A stretch of DNA of 64,000 nucleotides from Psychrobacillus sp. FSL K6-2836 (lineage in GTDB: Bacteria; Bacillota; Bacilli; Bacillales_A; Planococcaceae): assembly GCF_038003085.1 (NCBI RefSeq), contig NZ_JBBOOM010000001.1, positions 1,798,001 to 1,862,000 on the forward strand, in the 5' to 3' direction. The position numbers were made by a program, and so were the translations under genes. The notes under the pieces are model-generated. The model was not told the DNA's origin, did not search any database, and saw nothing but the letters and a program-made list of their open reading frames with translations. Every line of letters begins with the position of its first letter. Position 1 is the stretch's first letter. Shown here piece by piece: positions 26,829 to 34,656 of the stretch.

Positions 26829-27602
26829 TTAATGTCCCATATGAGAATTTAAACTTTGTGGTTCAAGTTCTATAAATTTTTCATCTTGTATTTCAGCTAC
26901 GTATTGCATACGTGATCCTGGATACTTACGCATACTCCAGCCAATCATTTCATTATTACCACCATACATTGGGTCTGCATATACACCTTCAATAGTCAAT
27001 GTGCGTAGTAAATTGAAAAATTGAGAAGAGGAAACCTTTCCATATAATTCAACTTTCCCTTCACTAAAAGCCAGTAGAACTTCATCTTGTTGAGTAGCTT
27101 CTAACTCTTTAAAGTCAACTTTAAATTGTTTGTTGCTATACGTGTTTAAGCTGTCTAAACCAGCTAGGAACAAATCTTTACGAAGGATTTTCGTTTGTGG
27201 ACCTTGGTTTTCTTCCGCTTTATAAAATGCACCCAAACGGTAATCTTTTACATTAGAACCCCATGGACCTGCCAATTGGTGATCAATGTAAATAGCAGCA
27301 TTAAGTTCTTTAGCACCGGGGCCATTTGCATCTTCAGGGAAAATACGATCCACTGCTGCTTGAGTAACCTGATATTGGCTTGGTGTGAAGAACATTAGAG
27401 CTACATTTGGATTAGCAGCAGGCGTTTTTGCGTGATTCTGAGTATCAGTATTATGTGTTGTCGATTTATCATCTTTTATTAGAAGACTTCCTAAAGCTCC
27501 ACCTAAAACAACTCCGCCTACTGTCAAACCAGAGTTTTTAATGAACGTACGTCTAGACGAACGTTTATCTAAAACGGACTCTTTCTTTTCTTGTTCTGAC
27601 AT
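26829..27602 (-). CDS. Gluconate 2-dehydrogenase subunit 3-like protein with Tat signal, module 1
   Basis: 257 aa small subunit of a membrane-bound flavin dehydrogenase. The N-terminus has the twin-arginine motif SRRTFIK followed by a hydrophobic, Gly-rich segment. The start at 27602 has GGGAGG at 8-nt spacing. It should carry the folded GMC subunit through the Tat pore (hitchhiker export). The first 40 residues are nearly identical to the module 2 homologue (31966-32739), while the rest has diverged. Precedes the GMC gene by 23 bp. Confidence 0.88.
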   Translation of the reverse strand: MSEQEKKESVLDKRSSRRTFIKNSGLTVGGVVLGGALGSLLIKDDKSTTHNTDTQNHAKTPAANPNVALMFFTPSQYQVTQAAVDRIFPEDANGPGAKELNAAIYIDHQLAGPWGSNVKDYRLGAFYKAEENQGPQTKILRKDLFLAGLDSLNTYSNKQFKVDFKELEATQQDEVLLAFSEGKVELYGKVSSSQFFNLLRTLTIEGVYADPMYGGNNEMIGWSMRKYPGSRMQYVAEIQDEKFIELEPQSLNSHMGH

Positions 27603-27935
27603 TATAAAACCTCCCATAAATTTAGTAATTTTCTATTTGAATCAATTTCATAAAGAATTTATATAGTTAAATCTGAACAACGTTGATTTCCGCTCTAGGC
27701 GGACGCTTTCCGCGGGCACGGCTTCAATCTCCTCGTCACTCGTTCCTCCGGGGCTTTCAGCTCGCGCTGTTCCCGCTGGAGTCGCCGCCTACCACTCCAA
27801 TCAACGAGCTTGCTTTTAAAAAACAAATAATATATTGCGATATTAAGTAAACATTCGTATTTTTAAATGAACAAGTAATAAGAAATTGACTCATTTAACT
27901 AGTTAAATAGAAAATGTGCAAAATTTTTTCTTCTT
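27603..27935. other. Intergenic region with repeat copy 2
   Basis: Contains the 124-bp palindromic repeat at 27682-27805 flanked by AT-rich sequence. No other feature seen. It separates the small membrane protein gene from the two enzyme genes of module 1, whereas module 2 has only 83 bp at this place. Confidence 0.6.
27682..27805 (+). repeat. Dispersed palindromic repeat, copy 2
   Basis: Begins GTTGATTTCCGCTCTAGGCG and ends CCACTCCAATCAAC. It has the CGGGCACGGCTTCAATCTCC module and GGGGCTTTCAGCTCGCGCTG. Inserted inside GMC module 1. Confidence 0.8.
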
Positions 27936-28193
27936 TTAATGCACAATAGAGCTCCAATTATAAACAATTGTATGAAGAGCTGAAAAAACAAGTAATGAAG
28001 CTATAAAAATAGTGTGTTTTCTTCCTGTCCAACAAAGAACAATAATGGATAAACCAATTCCAGAACCTAATAGGGCAAACCAAGGGAATGGACTATTGTT
28101 AAAAAAGAGTAAAAGGGCAAAATCAGCTACGATAAAAAGGGCCAGTAGCACTTGATTGAGCATCCTCAATTCTTCTAAATTGTATTGCGTCAT
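27936..28193 (-). CDS. Small three-helix membrane protein, module 1
   Basis: 85 aa with three hydrophobic segments (about residues 13-30, 36-54, 60-77). It closely resembles the 85-aa protein at 31625-31882: same start MTQYNLEEL, same WFALLGSGIGL and IIVLCWTG, and conserved His residues (GxKH/GRKH and C-terminal IVH). AAAGGAG precedes the ATG. Always first in the module, so it may be the membrane anchor or electron-transfer partner of the dehydrogenase, replacing the cytochrome subunit of proteobacterial enzymes. That role is my inference; I know no named family. Confidence 0.75.
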   Translation of the reverse strand: MTQYNLEELRMLNQVLLALFIVADFALLLFFNNSPFPWFALLGSGIGLSIIVLCWTGRKHTIFIASLLVFSALHTIVYNWSSIVH

Positions 28194-28845
28194 ACTTATT
28201 CTCCTTTTATATGCAATTAAAATTATCTTTAATAATTTTTGTATACAAAAATATAAATTTTGTATACAAAAATAACATCTATTATTCTACTACACTCCTT
28301 TGTTATTTGTACATATTAAAATCTTAGCAAATGAGGATATATAATCATTGCCTATTTCCAATCCATCAACTTGATTGTTATAAGAAATCTCTAATAAAAT
28401 TAGCGGTAAAGAGATTTTGTTTTTCTTAGTGATGGAGAGCGAGTATATATTAGTTTCCATTAAAAGGCAGCAGTACTTCACTTTTTTTACTTGAATGTGC
28501 TATTTGCTTCGGCAAAACTTTAAAGTAAATGTATTTACGGTAAGGTTTAAAAGAGGTTGTAAAGGAGGTTTGAAAAATTACTTAGGAGGACTACTTAAAA
28601 ATACACGTATCAGAGATGCGACAACATCTTATGCTGTTGGCGGAGAAATCTTAAATTTGCTGATCACTCGATTGTTAATTATTAGATGTAAATAATTTCG
28701 ATGATTTCGCAAGTAAATATATACAAAGGTAGCACTAATTCATTTGCTTATTGGAGAATTAGTGCTTTATATATGAAGAAATTATTTATTTTCGTATTGC
28801 GGATAAATTCGTTTTATGGAAATGCAATTTGATTCTTGGTGGACT
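28194..28845. other. Intergenic region between module 1 and its regulator
   Basis: Holds the double GTATAC operator (28235-28271) and a plus-strand hairpin AGCACTAATTC / GAATTAGTGCT near 28732-28764. A 66-codon plus-strand frame (28495-28695) lacks a convincing ribosome binding site and is not called. Possible decayed sequence otherwise. Confidence 0.5.
28235..28271. promoter_or_regulatory. Double palindromic operator, FadR/GntR type
   Basis: Two TTTTGTATACAAAA palindromes with centres 21 bp apart (two helical turns); the first extends to a perfect 18-bp palindrome. TTGTATACAA is the kind of site bound by FCD-domain GntR regulators, one of which is encoded at 28846-29484. It lies 42 bp upstream of the module 1 start. 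Confidence 0.65.
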
Positions 28846-29484
28846 CTAAAACTGTCCATTCCTGCCGATAATCTCCAAAGTAAAATTCATATCTTTATAT
28901 AAATGTTTAGACATTAGTTCACCAGCAAGTTGTTCATTTTTATTCTTAATGGCTTTGTAAATTTCTTCATGCTCATCTATTATATGTGGTCGACTATATA
29001 TATCGAGCCTTAAGCTAAATAAATAGAAAATTGTCTGAGCTTGTTCTAACCTTTCAATCATTATTGGGTTTTGGCATTCATTTATAATTAATTCATGAAA
29101 GCGTTGGTTTGCATTGTATATATTTTTTGACTGTCCTTCCATAAGCGAATCACGAGATTTCTGTATGGTATTCTCAAGTTCTTTAACCTTTTCCGCTGTC
29201 ATATTTTTCGCCGCTCTATTTGCTGCAAAACTTTCTAGTACTATGCGCATCTCATATATGTATATCAAATCCTGTGCTGTAGGATTATAAATATGCTTAT
29301 TCTTTATTAAACCTTCTTGCTCTAGTCTTTTAATCGCTTCACGAATTGGTGTACGACTAACACCAATCTCATCAGCAAGACGTTCTTCTACGAGCTTCAT
29401 TCCGCCTTTATAAGTTCCATTAAGCATAGATTCTCGAATGTATTCATAAGCCAATTTTTGCGCATTCATTTTGTTTGAAACCAT
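28846..29484 (-). CDS. GntR-family regulator with FCD domain
   Basis: 212 aa. Winged helix in residues 8-75 (ERLADEIGVSRTPIREAIKRL), then an all-helical FCD ligand domain whose metal-binding His residues are visible in RFHEL and DEHEEIYKAI. AGGGGG before the ATG. Lies in the centre between the two inverted GMC modules, close to module 1 and its GTATAC palindromes, so it probably represses one or both modules. FCD regulators often sense organic acids such as gluconate. Confidence 0.88.
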   Translation of the reverse strand: MVSNKMNAQKLAYEYIRESMLNGTYKGGMKLVEERLADEIGVSRTPIREAIKRLEQEGLIKNKHIYNPTAQDLIYIYEMRIVLESFAANRAAKNMTAEKVKELENTIQKSRDSLMEGQSKNIYNANQRFHELIINECQNPIMIERLEQAQTIFYLFSLRLDIYSRPHIIDEHEEIYKAIKNKNEQLAGELMSKHLYKDMNFTLEIIGRNGQF

Positions 29485-29618
29485 ATCTTAACCCCCTGAA
29501 GCTATTTTAAAATTAAATACTCACTTATTATACTTTACAATTTACTTTTTTAAAGAATACTACATCCTTTGATGAAAGAAGACACCCGGTCCTTTAAGAA
29601 CAGAAACATAGACATGCC

Positions 29619-29842
29619 GTTGATTTCCGCTCCGGGCGGACGCTTTCCGTGGGCACGGCTTCAATCTCCTCGTCACTCCGAAAAAAATGCTCCTGCGGTT
29701 ACTCGTCGCAAAGACATTGGTCAAAAAAAGTTGACCAATGTCTTTCCTGCGGGGCTTTCAGCTCGTGCACCTGTCGCTCCGCTTTCGGTGCAGAAAACAT
29801 TTGCTGTTCCCACTGGAGTCGCCGCCCTGCGCTCCAATCAAC
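29619..29842 (+). repeat. Dispersed palindromic repeat, copy 3 (long form)
   Basis: 224 bp, the longest copy. Begins GTTGATTTCCGCTCCGGGCG and ends GCGCTCCAATCAAC. It has both interior modules seen separately in copies 1 and 2, plus an internal hairpin (CATTGGTCAA / TTGACCAATG). Confidence 0.8.
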
Positions 29843-30002
29843 CATGTTCACTTTACAAAACGGATAATTGGAAACAAGTCAGCTAAATAAACTAGGATTA
29901 TATGATAAAACGTCCAGATGAAATTAGCGCTAGTAATAAGGAAAATCTTTTCATCAAAGCGATATTCTTTGCCAAATCACCTAGTGGAGTAATACTCATT
30001 AC

Positions 30003-30188
30003 ATTGATTGAAGTGAAAGGTGGCGACTCCAGCGGGATGAGGGAGACAGGTGAAACATCACAACGTACCCGAAGGGGCGGTGATGGTTCATCGCTTCCCC
30101 CGCGGAGGCCAAGAGGATGTTGGTCACGAAGGCGTTGCCACACGACGTGGCGCACTTAGCCTTTGTACTCCACCTGAAACGGAAATCA
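30003..30188 (-). repeat. Dispersed palindromic repeat, copy 4 (inverted, diverged)
   Basis: Reverse orientation: starts ATTGATTGAAGTG, then GGTGGCGACTCCAGCGGG, and ends ACGGAAATCAG. The interior differs from the other copies. Confidence 0.6.
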
Positions 30189-30255
30189 GCAGGATTATTC
30201 ACTCTTAAAATTGTCGAAAACCCAGTGTTCACGGGACATTTTTTATACTTTCTTA
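30155..30255 (+). repeat. Diverged direct repeat A flanking the ABC relic
   Basis: About 100 bp resembling 30853-30955 (shared CTTAGCCTT, ACGGAAATCAG, ATTCACTCTT, CAGTGTTCACGGGAC and a T-run). Similarity seems near three in four bases by eye. It includes the right end of repeat copy 4. Confidence 0.55.
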
Positions 30256-30323
30256 TCTTTTTTAAAAAAACACCAGCCTCTAATACAAATAGAAATTTGT
30301 ATAGAAACCGGCGCTTTATAATT

Positions 30324-30430
30324 ATTATTTACTTACATGGTAAGCTTCTAAGAACTCCTTCACTTTCGCTGGATCTGCAACTACCTCATTTCCATTATCA
30401 ACAAGTGGACTTACAGTTATTAGAGACTGT
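30324..30430 (-). pseudogene. 3' relic of an unidentified gene
   Basis: Minus-strand frame ending at a TAA (30326-30324) reads LITVSPLVDNGNEVVADPAK then VKEFLEAYHVSK, a natural-looking protein C-terminus without a start. It abuts the ABC ATPase relic, as if two gene fragments had been joined by deletion. Family not recognised. Confidence 0.4.
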
Positions 30431-30596
30431 TCTAAGAGTGAACGATTTGAATATCTCGTTTCTAACGAATGAAACAGAATTTGAAGCTGTGCGAGGTGTC
30501 AGTTTTGATGTGAAAAAAAGTGAAACTATAGGGATTGTTGGAGAATCCGGTTGTGGAAAGAGTGTTACTGCTCGTTCACTAACTATTCCTAGTGTA
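30423..30596 (+). pseudogene. 5' relic of a peptide ABC transporter ATPase (OppD/DppD type)
   Basis: Plus-strand frame encodes LRVNDLNISFLTNETEFEAV and GVSFDVKKSETIGIVGESGC followed by GKSVTARSL: the N-terminal strand and Walker A of an oligopeptide-transporter ATPase. It lacks a proper start and stops making sense right after Walker A; the Q-loop, signature and Walker B are all missing. Clearly a broken fragment. Confidence 0.75.
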
Positions 30597-30830
30597 AGCC
30601 ACGAAGATAGAATTTCATTCGCTACTTCGCTTCTTTATGAGGCTAACACTTACTACTTTTCTTTATTTCCGCTAGCAGAAAAGAAAAACTACTTTCTCCA
30701 TCTTGTAGTGGATAAATATTTCTAATTCAATAGCATTTACAAAAAAATTTATTACTCTCTAAAATTTAGCCATTGTTATCATATAAGCGAAAAGCTATGC
30801 TGAATCTTCTAATGGAGTACTACACACTGA

Positions 30831-30888
30831 TTGATTGGAGAAAGGTGGCGTTCTTAGCCTTCGTTCTTTCTCCTGCAACGGAAATCAG
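30831..30888 (-). repeat. Dispersed palindromic repeat, copy 5 (short, inverted)
   Basis: 58 bp made of just the two ends: TTGATTGGAGAAAGGTGGCG ... ACGGAAATCAG. An internally deleted version of copy 4 type. Confidence 0.55.
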
Positions 30889-30955
30889 AAGGAGTATTCA
30901 TTCTTGAAAGTGCCTTAAACTCAGTATCCATGGGACTTTTTTATAAACTTTCTAA
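30853..30955 (+). repeat. Diverged direct repeat B flanking the ABC relic
   Basis: Partner of 30155-30255, 698 bp downstream in the same orientation. The pair brackets the gene relics. Confidence 0.55.
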
Positions 30956-30958
30956 TCT

Positions 30959-30989
30959 CAAAAAAGCCAACTATTTTAAAATAGTTGGC
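30959..30989 (-). terminator. Terminator of tatA
   Basis: Perfect 24-bp palindrome GCCAACTATTTT / AAAATAGTTGGC at 30966-30989 followed on the minus strand by TTTTTT, 10 nt after the stop. Confidence 0.85.
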
Positions 30990-30998
30990 TTCTTAATT

Positions 30999-31202
30999 TT
31001 AGATTTTCTTTTTATCGTCTGTTTCTTTATCATCTAATCTAAATTCATCTGCTACATCGTCCACGATATCTTTAGTTGAGTTTTTGAATTCTTTTAATGT
31101 TTGTCCAACTGCTTTACCTAATTGAGGTAACTTTTTCGGACCGAACACGATTAAAGCAATTATTAATATAATGATTAAACCTGGTACACCGATATTTGGC
31201 AT
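30999..31202 (-). CDS. tatA: Twin-arginine translocase subunit TatA/TatE
   Basis: 67 aa. One membrane helix (residues 7-21), the FGPKKLP hinge, an amphipathic helix ([19 protein letters not shown]) and an acidic/basic tail: classic TatA. GAGGAGG precedes the ATG. No tatC is nearby. It stands between two operons whose small subunits both have Tat signals, so it is probably a dedicated pore component for these dehydrogenases, as Bacillus uses paired Tat systems for particular substrates. Confidence 0.92.
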   Translation of the reverse strand: MPNIGVPGLIIILIIALIVFGPKKLPQLGKAVGQTLKEFKNSTKDIVDDVADEFRLDDKETDDKKKI

Positions 31203-31624
31203 TATGTTCCCTCCTCATAACTGAGTATATATAATGTTCCTGTGACTTTTATGCATAAGTTGTATTCAAAAGTATTGGTTGTTTTGTAACAATTACACAT
31301 TATACTCCTTCGTTCCAATTTGTAAACACATAGTTATAAAAACTATTTACTGATAATGAAATCACCCCCTAAAAAAATAGGATTACACCCAGTCCATTGG
31401 CATATCTTCATAGAGAGAAAATTGGTCTTTTTGTACCACTAACACTGTGTATCCTCCCCTTTAATTTGTAAAAAAGAGAGTAATTTAATGTTATTTTCAG
31501 AATATAACTATATTTTTTTTTTTTGCAAATGTGTAGAAATAGTGAAAAAAAAGGAGTAGACTTGGAAACGGTTGTTTTGTATCGGTACATTTTTAAATAG
31601 TTTATTAGTCGAAGGAGAACAAAA
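31203..31624. other. Divergent promoter region of tatA and GMC module 2
   Basis: AT-rich, with an 11-12-nt T tract near 31511-31522 and an imperfect TTTTGTATCGGTACATTTT palindrome at about 31574-31592 that loosely resembles the GTATAC operators of module 1. No ORF with a ribosome binding site. Confidence 0.45.
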
Positions 31625-31882
31625 GTGACTCAATATAATTTAGAAGAATTAAAACTCTTGAATCAAGTTCTTTTTGCATTATTTATAGTGGCAGACTTAT
31701 CACTAGGTCTTTTTTTCTATAACAATGAATTCCCTTGGTTTGCATTATTAGGTTCAGGTATTGGACTAGCTATTATTGTTCTTTGCTGGACAGGAACAAA
31801 ACATATATACTTTATCGCTTCTATATTGGTTTATACTGTCTTATTCTCATTAGTATACAACTGGCATACTATCGTTCATTAA
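31625..31882 (+). CDS. Small three-helix membrane protein, module 2
   Basis: 85 aa, GTG start behind GAAGGAG. Same length and layout as 27936-28193, with roughly seven in ten residues identical by eye; WFALLGSGIGLAIIVLCWTG and the C-terminal His are conserved. First gene of module 2, 83 bp before the Tat-tagged subunit. Candidate membrane anchor or quinone-linked partner of the dehydrogenase. Confidence 0.78.
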   Translation: MTQYNLEELKLLNQVLFALFIVADLSLGLFFYNNEFPWFALLGSGIGLAIIVLCWTGTKHIYFIASILVYTVLFSLVYNWHTIVH

Positions 31883-31965
31883 TGAGTATATTTTTTTAAA
31901 TTTATTATTTACCTAAATAAAGAAATTCGTTCAATTTTCTACTTATTTTTACTGGAGGTTATATT

Positions 31966-32739
31966 ATGTCAGAACAGGAAAAAAATGCTCCATACTTAGA
32001 CAAACGTTCATCTAGACGTACATTTATCAAGAATTCTGGGTTAACAGTAGGTGGGGTTGTCCTAGGTGGAGCTCTTGGTTCTTTACTAAGTAAAGACTCA
32101 ACTACTCAAACTCATGAAACAGGTGTTCATTCTACAGCAACTGCAGTAAATTTCAACCAAGCACTAATGTATTTTGACAAAACACAATTTGACACAATTG
32201 AAGCAGCAGCAGAACAAATATTTCCAAAAACAGAAGTAGGACCAGGAGCAAAAGAATTACTCGTTGCTTTTTATATCGATCATCAGCTTGCTGGAAGCTG
32301 GGGACTAAATTCTAAAGAATATATGTCTGGACCATTTTATCCAGCAGAAGCTACATCATTGTTCGGACATCAAACACACTTAAACAGACAACAAATTTTC
32401 AATCTAGGGATTGAAGCTTTAAATTCAGAAGCAGCAAAACAATATAAAGCAAAGTTTTCAGAAATAACAGCGGAAGAACAGGTTGCTATTTTACAAGCTT
32501 TTGAAGCAGGTGAAGTCACATTAAATGGCGCTGTTACTTCTACTTATTTCTTCTCATTACTAAAAAGTGCAACTATTGAAGGTGCTTATGCCGATCCTTT
32601 ATATGGTGGGAATAAAGATATGGCAGGATGGAAGATGAAAAACTTCCCTGGCCATCAAATGAGTTATGCAAATATCATTGAAAAAGATGAATTTGTAAAA
32701 ATCGAACCGACAAGCTTGAATTCACAACATAAACATTAA
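31966..32739 (+). CDS. Gluconate 2-dehydrogenase subunit 3-like protein with Tat signal, module 2
   Basis: 257 aa, same length as the module 1 homologue. Twin-arginine motif SRRTFIKNSG then a hydrophobic stretch; mature part begins after about residue 45. TGGAGG at good spacing. Conserved blocks shared with module 1 include FYIDHQLAGSWG, FFSLLKSATIEGAYADP-type and YGGNKDMAGW segments. Expected to escort the GMC subunit across the membrane. Confidence 0.9.
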   Translation: MSEQEKNAPYLDKRSSRRTFIKNSGLTVGGVVLGGALGSLLSKDSTTQTHETGVHSTATAVNFNQALMYFDKTQFDTIEAAAEQIFPKTEVGPGAKELLVAFYIDHQLAGSWGLNSKEYMSGPFYPAEATSLFGHQTHLNRQQIFNLGIEALNSEAAKQYKAKFSEITAEEQVAILQAFEAGEVTLNGAVTSTYFFSLLKSATIEGAYADPLYGGNKDMAGWKMKNFPGHQMSYANIIEKDEFVKIEPTSLNSQHKH

Positions 32740-32760
32740 TCGAAAGGGAGCTAATTAGAC

Positions 32761-34476
32761 ATGGCTAAGAAATTACCAAAAACAGATATAGTATTGGCAG
32801 GAGTTGGCTGGACTGGTGGTATTATCGCAGCCGAGCTTACTAAAAAAGGTTATAAAGTAGTAGGTTTAGAACGCGGTAAAGAAAGAAAGACAGAAGATTA
32901 TCTAATGGTTCACGATGAGCTTAGATATCAACAAAGAAATGAAATGATGCAAGATCTTTCCAAAGAAACTTTGACATTGCGTCATGACCGTTCAAAGAGA
33001 GCTCTACCTTATCGTCAACATGGTTCATTTTTAATCGGTGATGGTGTAGGTGGTTCTGGTGAACACTGGAATGGATTAACATACCGATTTTTCCCTTATG
33101 ATTTTGAAATTTACACAAAAACTGTAGAACGTTATGGAAAAGATAAAATTCCTGCGGATATGCCCCTACAAGACTGGGGAATTACTTATAACGATTTAGT
33201 ACCATATTTTGAAAAATTTGAAGCAATGGCTGGTATCTCTGGTGAAACTAATCCTCATCCAGAAGTCCCTGAAGTTAAATACCCTACAGTTCCGCTAAAA
33301 GAGACACCTTCTATGAAAATGTTTAAGGAAGCCTCAAAAAATTTAGGATATCATCCTTATATTGCACCGGCAGCTACACTTTCTGAAAGCTACACAAATC
33401 CAGATGGAATCTCTCGGGCAGCATGTCAATATTGCGGTTTTTGTGAGCGTTTCGGCTGTGAATATGGGGCAAAAGCATCGCCAGTAGTAACTGTTTTACC
33501 AGTGGCAAAAGAGACAGGTAATTTTGAAGTTAGAGCGCACTGTGTTGTTCGCAAAGTCTTACATACGAACGGAAAAGCTACTGGAGTTTTATATGTCGAT
33601 ACTCGTACTGGAGAAGAGTATATTCAAGAGGCTGACGTTGTAGTTGTATCAGCGTATGCACTTAATAACATTAGAATTCTATTAAACTCTCAACTAGGAC
33701 GTCCGTATAATCCAGAATCGGGAACTGGCGTAATCGGAAAGAACTACGCTTATCAAATGACGTCATCAGGTTCAACAGGCTTCTTTAAGGAGAAAGAATT
33801 TAATTTATATGCAGGTACAGGTGCACTTGCTGGAGTATTAGACGATTTTAATGGAGATAATTTTGACCATACTGATTTGAATTTTATTCACGGTGGTAAC
33901 ATAGCACTTGGTCATTACGGAAAACGTCCTATTTCAAATAACTCTGTCCCTAAAGGTACACCAACTTGGGGTAAAGAGTTTAAAGATGAATCTATATATT
34001 GGGCGAACCGCAGCTTGTCAGTAGGCTCACAAGGCTCAGTTATGCCAAACAAAGAAAATTATATTGACCTAGATCCTACGTATAAAGATCAATTTGGTGA
34101 TCCATTATTACGTATGACATTTAACTATAAAGATAATGAAAGAAATCAACAAAAATATATTAGAGATATCACTACCAAAATTCTTGAAGAAATGGGTGCA
34201 GACATGATTACTACCCCAGGAGATCAAGGTGATTGGGATACGACAAAATATCAAACCACTCATAACACTGGTGGAGTTATCATGGGTGCAGATCCTAAAA
34301 CAAGCGCATTAAACAACTACCTTCAAATGTGGGATTGTGAAAATGTATTTGTCCCTGGCGCTTCAGCTTTCCCACATAATTCTGGTATGAATCCTACAGG
34401 CACAGTTGGAGCTCTTGCATATCGTGCTGCAGAAGGTATCGAAAAATACTTAAAAACTGGTGGGTCTTTAGTTTAA
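32761..34476 (+). CDS. GMC-family FAD dehydrogenase (gluconate 2-dehydrogenase-like), module 2
   Basis: 571 aa paralogue of 25081-26805. FAD motif GVGWTGG near residue 14, the same CX2CX2CX4C cluster (CQYCGFCERFGC) around residue 222, and active-site FPHNSGMNPTGT near the C-terminus. No signal peptide. 21 bp after the small-subunit gene, with AAAGGGAG before the ATG. Substrate unknown; the two copies have diverged enough that they may use different substrates. Confidence 0.9.
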   Translation: MAKKLPKTDIVLAGVGWTGGIIAAELTKKGYKVVGLERGKERKTEDYLMVHDELRYQQRNEMMQDLSKETLTLRHDRSKRALPYRQHGSFLIGDGVGGSGEHWNGLTYRFFPYDFEIYTKTVERYGKDKIPADMPLQDWGITYNDLVPYFEKFEAMAGISGETNPHPEVPEVKYPTVPLKETPSMKMFKEASKNLGYHPYIAPAATLSESYTNPDGISRAACQYCGFCERFGCEYGAKASPVVTVLPVAKETGNFEVRAHCVVRKVLHTNGKATGVLYVDTRTGEEYIQEADVVVVSAYALNNIRILLNSQLGRPYNPESGTGVIGKNYAYQMTSSGSTGFFKEKEFNLYAGTGALAGVLDDFNGDNFDHTDLNFIHGGNIALGHYGKRPISNNSVPKGTPTWGKEFKDESIYWANRSLSVGSQGSVMPNKENYIDLDPTYKDQFGDPLLRMTFNYKDNERNQQKYIRDITTKILEEMGADMITTPGDQGDWDTTKYQTTHNTGGVIMGADPKTSALNNYLQMWDCENVFVPGASAFPHNSGMNPTGTVGALAYRAAEGIEKYLKTGGSLV

Positions 34477-34554
34477 AAACAAGATACTTATCAAATTAAT
34501 ATTTGCTTAACTATTAAAAAAATATTTCTATTTATAGAATTAGCCAACAACTTG

Positions 34555-34600
34555 AAAAGCTACTAACTTCTTTCAAAGAAAAGAGGATAGTAGCTTTTTC
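34555..34600 (+). terminator. Terminator of GMC module 2
   Basis: AAAAGCTACTA / TAGTAGCTTTTT stem with a 22-nt loop ending in a T-run; may also serve the converging hydrolase gene. Confidence 0.75.
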
Positions 34601-34656
34601 AATTACACTTTTTGAATTCTTCCTTAATTTCAACTCGAAACAACCCATTTACATTT

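Larger units (their letters stand above)
29485..30998. other. Degenerate repeat-rich region between the GMC modules
   Basis: 1.5 kb without an intact gene. Holds repeat copies 3, 4 and 5, a pair of diverged 100-bp direct repeats, the 3' relic of one gene on the minus strand (about 30324-30430) and the Walker-A end of an ABC ATPase gene on the plus strand, then the tatA terminator. Long frames here run through GC-rich repeats and are not genes. Confidence 0.7.

Noticed and set aside
25081-27602. GMC module 1 as the isethionate dehydrogenase of the sulfonate pathway (IseJ-like)
   Set aside because: IseJ is a GMC flavoprotein and the gene is near, but it lies outside the 51-bp repeats, beyond the VWA gene, and the cassette already has a suitable Fe-ADH. 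Kept only as a distant alternative.
28495-28695. 66-codon plus-strand ORF with a hairpin after it
   Set aside because: No ribosome binding site at the ATG and no recognisable protein pattern; left as possible decayed sequence.
29569-30232. Several overlapping ORFs of 72-105 codons
   Set aside because: They are open only because the palindromic repeats are GC-rich; frames on both strands are equally long and no start has a ribosome binding site.
30117-30725. 202-codon plus-strand ORF as a full gene
   Set aside because: It runs through a palindromic repeat, then a gene relic, then an ABC Walker-A fragment, and ends in nonsense; no ribosome binding site. Annotated as repeats plus pseudogene.
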